64,000 nt of DNA from Steromphala cineraria (Eukaryota > Mollusca > Gastropoda > Trochida > Trochidae), in the NCBI GenBank assembly GCA_916613615.1, contig OU744725.1, forward strand, positions 14,286,253 to 14,350,252. The letters run 5' to 3'. Numbering within the stretch: the first letter of the stretch is position 1; each line of letters starts with the position of its first letter. Below, one piece after another: positions 59,364-64,000 of this stretch. Both the position numbers and the translations under genes were made by a program. A model generated the notes under the pieces. The model was not told the DNA's origin. It worked only from the letters and a program-made list of their open reading frames with translations, and searched no databases.

Positions 59364-59385
59364 TTTTTTTTTTTTATTCTTTTTT
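59364..59385 (-). other. LINE poly(A) tail
   Basis: T12 followed by ATTC and T6 on the plus strand equals an A-rich 3' end for the minus-strand LINE. It fixes the 3' boundary near 59364. Confidence 0.7.
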
Positions 59386-59602
59386 GTGGTACATATGGTT
59401 ACATGCGATTTTCGTTAACATACAACATGATAGTAGTAACAGGATACAGTATACATTTTGATATAGACAACTTGATAGTTTGATATGGACAACTTGATAG
59501 AATTGGTAACATAGGAAAAGGTATGAACTTCCAACCTTTTTTTTCATAATTCAGTGATAACAAAGGTATATGAAAACAAAGGTATATGCGAAGAGAGTTT
59601 TG

Positions 59603-62131
59603 TTAGTCGTTAAACAGCAAGTGGCAGGTTGACCAAAATTTCATAAATTTTGAGTAACTGCATGTTGAGAAAGCATTATACTTATCAATATTATATGTTT
59701 TCTTAATGTCATTTATAATGGAGTTTAAATTTGGTGTTATTCCATATTGTTTTGTTTTGAATAGGTTGTACTTAACAGTTGTGATTATCGTGTTCAGTAC
59801 TCTGTTTCTGTTTTCAGGATATCCTAAGCAAATGTTACGTTTGGACAGATCAATGTCAGCTTGGGTACATGTCTCTATCCATTCCTTAAGTTTTGTCCAT
59901 ATATCTCTAACAATAGGGCAATCGAAAAAAAGATGACTGATGGTTTCTTTTTCTTCCTCACAAAAGCTGCATTTATTTTCATCTTTGAATTTCATCTTAT
60001 ACAAAAGTTCGTTTGTCGGAAGAATTCTATGAAGAATGGAATATTGAAACCATTTTGTTTTTGAGTTTAGATTTGATACGAATGGCATCTTGTTTATTTG
60101 ATTCCATTCAAATTCATCGATTTTACAATTTAAATCTTGTTCCCACTTATTTCTGTATTTATGTAATCTCGCTGTGTTTTCTAACTCCTGTAGTATATCA
60201 TAAAAAATTCGACATCCTTTTTTCTTTGTAGCTATGTTTTCGATAAAATATGGGATATATGGCATATTTAGTTTTGTTTCGATGTTGATTTTTGCTTTGA
60301 CTGAATATGATTTTATTGCCCTGATAATACCAGCGTATTCAAGGAAGTTTGTTTTACATTGGTACTCTTGAATTAGTTCTGAATATTTGAAGAAGTTCCC
60401 TTCACTATTGACTATGTCATTTATTGAATATATGCCAGCTCTAATCCCACCCTCATTGTACTTACTAGCTATTAGTTTACGTTTAATCTTATCAGGTTTT
60501 CCTTTCCAAATGAAACTAAAGCACAGTTGTTCTAGGGATTTTATGATTTTTTCATTAGGATTAGGAAGAACTGTAAATATATTATTTAATTTTGGTAAGA
60601 TAAGACTTTTTAAAACTGTTATCCTACCAAGTGGGGTCAGGTCTCTTCCAAGCCACTGGTTCATGATGATCCTAATTTTTTTAAGCTTATCTTTGTAATT
60701 TCTCTCGACCATTTCTGCCAAGTTATGCGTAAAAGTTATGCCAAGGATAGTAAATTCCGTTTTTGACCAATCTAATTTGTAGTCTTTGCAAAGCGTCTTT
60801 TTTGAATGTTTTAAGGAACCTATCCAGATAACTTGTGTTTTACTTGTGTTTATTTTAAGACCAGAGAAAGATGCGTATTGAGCCAATGTTTGTAATGTCG
60901 CTTGGAGGCATGCTTCCGACCCGTCAAGTGTTAACGATGTATCGTCTGCGAATTGTGTAACGAGATATTCGCTATCACCTATTTTAATTCCCTTTATCTT
61001 TTCATTATTACGTATCATTATGCTAAGGATTTCAGCACAGAGAATGAATAAATATGGCGATAATGGATCTCCTTGTCTACATCCACGTGTAATTTCAAAG
61101 AAATCTGATGAAAAGCCATTCACAAGGACGCTTGAGTTTATGTTTTTATAAAATGTACATATCCAATTTTTGATAAATGGACCAAAATTGAAAAATTCAA
61201 GAACCTTCTGAATAAATACCCAATCGACAGAATCGAAAGCTTTTTCGAAATCAATAAGTAAGAGTAGGCCCGGTATTTCCATACATTCTGCATATTCCAT
61301 GATATCATAAATTTGCCTTGTACATTCTCCGATAAATCTATGTGACATGAAACCTCTTTGATCTTCATTTATTATTTTTGGAAGTACCTTTTTAATTCGA
61401 TTGGCTATTGTAGCGGACGCTATCTTATAGGATACATTTAGTAAAGATATAGGTCTCCAGTTTTTTAAAAACTGTTTTGGTTTATTCTTTTTTGGTATAC
61501 ATGTTATTAGGCCCTGTTTCTGACTGATTGATAGCTCGCCTGTCTTATATGACATGTTTAAAGATCTGATCAAATAGATATGCAAGTCCAACCAAAAGAA
61601 TTTGAAGAATTCTACTGTGAAACTCGATGGGCCGGGACTTTTCTCATTTTTCATATTTCTTAGCGATTCTAAAACTTCCTCATACTTTAATTCCCCTTCG
61701 AGCATGTGTTTATCAGAGTCACTGAGTTTTGGGACCTCACAGTTTTTAAAGTGTTCTTCTAAATTAATTTGCGAACAGGTTTGTTTTGTATAAATATTTT
61801 TATAGTAGGTACTTGTTTCCTTTATTATTTCTTTTGTGTTTGTTATTATTTTGTTTTCTCGTGTTTGTAGTTTCGTTATCGACTTATTTATATAGTTCCT
61901 TTTTTCTAACGATAGAAAATATTTTGTCGGTTTTTCTCCTTTTTCCTTCCATTCACATTTGGACCTCATTATCACACCTTCAGTTTTTACGCTAATTATA
62001 TTTTCCATCTTAAGATTAGCTTTATTTATTTCCTTTAATATTGCCTCTTTTTCATCAGTGCTACGGCTATTGTCTAATGTTTTATTTAAATCCTCTAGTG
62101 ATTTGATTAATTCATTTTCAGTTTTTTCCAT
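59603..62131 (-). CDS. LINE reverse transcriptase part of ORF2
   Basis: 842 codons from an internal ATG that is probably not the natural start. The N-terminal part has the KCEWKEKGEKPTKYFLSLEK phrase typical of L1/Tx1-group proteins. RT motifs follow: NWRPISLLNVSYKI, LLIDFEKAFDSVDW, RGCRQGDPLSPYLFIL, the catalytic FADDTSLTL (about residue 395) and SGLKINTSKT. Near residue 719 a zinc knuckle, CSFCEEEKETISHLFFDC, matches the C-terminal CCHC motif of the same group. The enzyme would prime cDNA synthesis at a nick made by its endonuclease. This frame is intact internally. Upstream it is separated from the endonuclease by two frame changes, so this copy cannot make the whole protein from the sequence as given. 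Confidence 0.88.
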   Translation of the reverse strand: MEKTENELIKSLEDLNKTLDNSRSTDEKEAILKEINKANLKMENIISVKTEGVIMRSKCEWKEKGEKPTKYFLSLEKRNYINKSITKLQTRENKIITNTKEIIKETSTYYKNIYTKQTCSQINLEEHFKNCEVPKLSDSDKHMLEGELKYEEVLESLRNMKNEKSPGPSSFTVEFFKFFWLDLHIYLIRSLNMSYKTGELSISQKQGLITCIPKKNKPKQFLKNWRPISLLNVSYKIASATIANRIKKVLPKIINEDQRGFMSHRFIGECTRQIYDIMEYAECMEIPGLLLLIDFEKAFDSVDWVFIQKVLEFFNFGPFIKNWICTFYKNINSSVLVNGFSSDFFEITRGCRQGDPLSPYLFILCAEILSIMIRNNEKIKGIKIGDSEYLVTQFADDTSLTLDGSEACLQATLQTLAQYASFSGLKINTSKTQVIWIGSLKHSKKTLCKDYKLDWSKTEFTILGITFTHNLAEMVERNYKDKLKKIRIIMNQWLGRDLTPLGRITVLKSLILPKLNNIFTVLPNPNEKIIKSLEQLCFSFIWKGKPDKIKRKLIASKYNEGGIRAGIYSINDIVNSEGNFFKYSELIQEYQCKTNFLEYAGIIRAIKSYSVKAKINIETKLNMPYIPYFIENIATKKKGCRIFYDILQELENTARLHKYRNKWEQDLNCKIDEFEWNQINKMPFVSNLNSKTKWFQYSILHRILPTNELLYKMKFKDENKCSFCEEEKETISHLFFDCPIVRDIWTKLKEWIETCTQADIDLSKRNICLGYPENRNRVLNTIITTVKYNLFKTKQYGITPNLNSIINDIKKTYNIDKYNAFSTCSYSKFMKFWSTCHLLFND

Positions 62132-62393
62132 TTGATTGTGAAACCTCTTATCATGATAAGTAGCGTTTCAAAAAACAATTGATCGTTTATTTCAAACAGT
62201 GCTTTTCCTGTATCATCTGATCCTATTTGGTATTGTTGCTTTGTGGTATTAACAATATTCTTAACTTCTTTAACGTAGTTTTTATCGTAGAGAAGCGAGT
62301 TATTAAATTTCCAAAAACCTTTTCCTCTTTCAACTTCCTTTAATTTCAAAACGACCCAGGTTATTGAATGATCAGATTTATAAGCGGGTTCAA
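62107..62393 (-). pseudogene. LINE ORF2 endonuclease-RT linker in a shifted frame
   Basis: The frame covers the end of the endonuclease (the SDHSITWVVLKL phrase, holding the final catalytic SDH) and a linker with ERGKGFWKFNNSLL, both standard in L1/Tx1 proteins. It is offset from the endonuclease at an A6 run near 62402-62407 and from the RT at another A6 run near 62122-62127, returning to the original frame. Both shifts are one base in homopolymers. Confidence 0.75.
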
Positions 62394-63064
62394 TATCTGC
62401 ATTTTTTGATGGACGGTTCTAAATCTCTTGACAATAGGAAAAAATCCAATCTTGATTGTTTGATGGGTTTTGTTTGTCTCCAAGTATATCGTTTACTGTT
62501 TGGGTTTAAGTAGCGCCATGGATCAATAGTATTGTATTCTTCAATAAATGACAATATAACGTCTCTTGCTTTTTGGTTATTTACGTGTTTATAATTAAAT
62601 AAGTCCAACTCGGGGTTTTGAACAAGGTTCCAATCACCACAGATAGAAAAATAGTCAGAATCGAATTCTGCAACAATATTAAAAATATTCTCATAAAATG
62701 AAGGGCTGTCCACATTAGGACCATACAATGTTATCAAAGAAAAAGTCCTCTCCCAAATTTCAAATTTAAGTGCGAGGTAATTACCATTAACTTCATCCTG
62801 TTTTATGTCCAGCATCTTTATATCTATTTGTTCGTTAAATATTATGGCTACGCCACGAGCATTACTTTTAAAAGAGCTGAAGTAACATTTAGTTGAGTCC
62901 CATTCATTTTCAATTTCTTTTTCAAGATCTGACGTGAAATGGGTGTCTTGAAGACAATAAATATCCGCCTTTTTTCGTTTAAGATTTGCACATACCTCCA
63001 AGCGTTTTTTCTTGTTGTTAAGTCCTTGGCAATTCGAAATGACAATTTTAAGATTACCGTTCAT
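62390..63064 (-). pseudogene. LINE AP endonuclease part of ORF2 (truncated by frameshift)
   Basis: 224 codons from ATG at 63064, which looks like a genuine ORF2 start (MNGNLKIVISNCQGLNN). Apurinic/apyrimidinic endonuclease motifs in order are SNCQGLN, CLQDTHF (the usual LQETH Glu is Asp here), GVAIIF, LYGPN, GDWN, RYTWR and SRLDFFLLS. The last catalytic motif, SDH, lies just beyond the stop in the next frame. The enzyme nicks target DNA to prime reverse transcription. The frame break falls in an A6 run, so it could be a sequencing error or a real mutation. Confidence 0.82.
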
Positions 63065-63300
63065 GTTGAGATGTTATCGTGCAGTTGTAGCTGTAGTTAC
63101 TGATTATAATTAAAGCATGAATATGTACCTTTACAAATATAATGGAAAAAGGAAAAGATAAACAAAAAAGGAGTGACAGACGAAAAGATATGTACAAAAG
63201 GAAAGAAAGAACATTGGTCGTTGTGTCGTAACTGCGAGGATGCGTTAATGATTTCTAGAAGCCGATAATAACAGGTAAAATCTTGCTTCAATATGCATGT

Positions 63301-64000
63301 AATAGTATCTAAAACTATTATGATAGATGTTTTATATTTTATTTTCTTAAATAAACATGTAATTAGATTTGAGTTTCTTATATATTTTCAAATATTAATT
63401 TCTCATTTTGCATGGAATACGATCAAAATTCTTATACATACATACATGCTTTTCCTTTAAATCAATTGTTCAAAAAAGTGAAGTCTGCATGGTTTATCTA
63501 TATAAATCACAATAGATAAAAACAAGGCTAACGGGTAAAATACCTTCTATACTAAGACCTATGAATAATATCATAAGGGATGTTTTCTTTCCATTTAGTC
63601 AACTATAGGTCTTCATATTGTCCAACTCCAATAAAAATATATCCAAGACAATGTTAGCTGAACTAATTACAACGCAAGAGTTGACACCTGGATATCTATC
63701 AGATACATCTAACCTGTCATTACTCTTCCTGTGTGAAGCTCCTATCACATCAAATATGCGTTTTGTTTAAACATTTGGTAAGTTAATTCGTTATACCATT
63801 CAGTCGTGGGGGTAATGGAGAATGTTGAGAAAATAACTTTAGTATGTATACAGATCATAAACAGTGATTGAAAAAATATCCCTTTCCAAAACGGCTCATA
63901 GCTAAGCAATGATGATCGTACTTTATGCTCATATAAAGACAAGATAGCATGCACATTCTTGAATTAAAGAAGTACAAATATATTGCAATACAGAAATGAG
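63301..64000. other. AT-rich DNA to the window edge
   Basis: No open frame over 70 codons with any motif and no repeat detected. It is either host DNA upstream of a 5'-truncated LINE or unrecognised LINE leader. Confidence 0.4.

Larger units (their letters stand above)
59364..63300 (-). mobile_element. Tx1/L1-like LINE, 5'-incomplete and frame-broken
   Basis: Minus-strand element with AP-type endonuclease, linker, reverse transcriptase and CCHC tail, a 3' untranslated part of about 230 bp and an A12 tail followed by a second A-rich run (T12 at 59364-59375 and T6 at 59380-59385 on the plus strand). No ORF1 is found in the 936 bp between the endonuclease ATG and the window end, so the copy is 5'-truncated or its ORF1 lies farther off. 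The 5' limit given is a guess. I found no convincing target-site duplication. Confidence 0.8.

Noticed and set aside
59706..61995. Plus-strand frames of 63-103 codons inside the LINE
   Set aside because: Antisense shadows of the reverse transcriptase frame.

Overview
The window looks like a repeat-dominated, AT-rich stretch of an invertebrate nuclear genome. A molluscan or other lophotrochozoan origin is the best guess. The reasons are the absence of any bacterial-style gene packing, many tRNA-derived SINE heads, several families of short inverted-repeat transposons, a DIRS-type tyrosine-recombinase retrotransposon, a Tx1/L1-like LINE, and a 145-bp tandem core ending in a GGAC tetranucleotide tract, an architecture reported for the bivalve 'pearl' elements. 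I recognise no host protein-coding exon with confidence. The window is probably intergenic or intronic. Every long credible open reading frame belongs to a transposable element.

Layout. From 1 to 16 kb there is mostly unremarkable AT-rich DNA with a 138-bp tandem repeat at the left edge, a SINE near 3.8 kb, a 190-bp tandem array at 6.5-7.2 kb and a 730-bp GACA/GAGA tract at 11.6-12.3 kb. From 17 to 30 kb lie two opposed copies of one SINE family, a tandem array built on a tRNA-like A box, two TTAA-flanked MITE-like elements (one intact, one decayed) and a 612-bp inverted-repeat element with a tRNA-like segment inside. From 31 to 37.5 kb is a nest of small TA-flanked pogo/Tigger-like MITEs, foldback repeats and short tandem arrays, one element inserted inside another. 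From 38 to 44 kb I see little. From 45 to 51.4 kb lie a duplicated-body SINE, the 145-bp array, another array, a palindromic MITE, an element packed with nuclear-receptor half-site motifs (TGACCT/AGGTCA), and an intact TTAA MITE.

The main mobile genes are at the right. A DIRS-like retrotransposon occupies 52181-58731 and is coded on the minus strand. It has a gag-like ORF with an N-terminal Cys cluster, a reverse transcriptase/RNase H/methyltransferase-like ORF, and a tyrosine recombinase ORF. Its ends carry identical 178-bp inverted repeats, and an internal complementary region exactly joins copies of both outer ends. All three ORFs are open, so it may be a recently inserted, potentially complete copy. 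Next to it a minus-strand LINE (about 59364 to at least 63064) carries an AP-type endonuclease and a reverse transcriptase with a CCHC C-terminus. Two single-base frame changes in A/T runs break its reading frame, and no ORF1 is visible.

The most interesting signals are the complete DIRS architecture with a tandem ETS-CRE motif in its 3' region, the nuclear-receptor half-site array, the indel-free 145-bp array, and a recurring module containing an AATAAA-type 14-mer that links several otherwise different repeats. All calls were made by eye; no alignment or database search was run.
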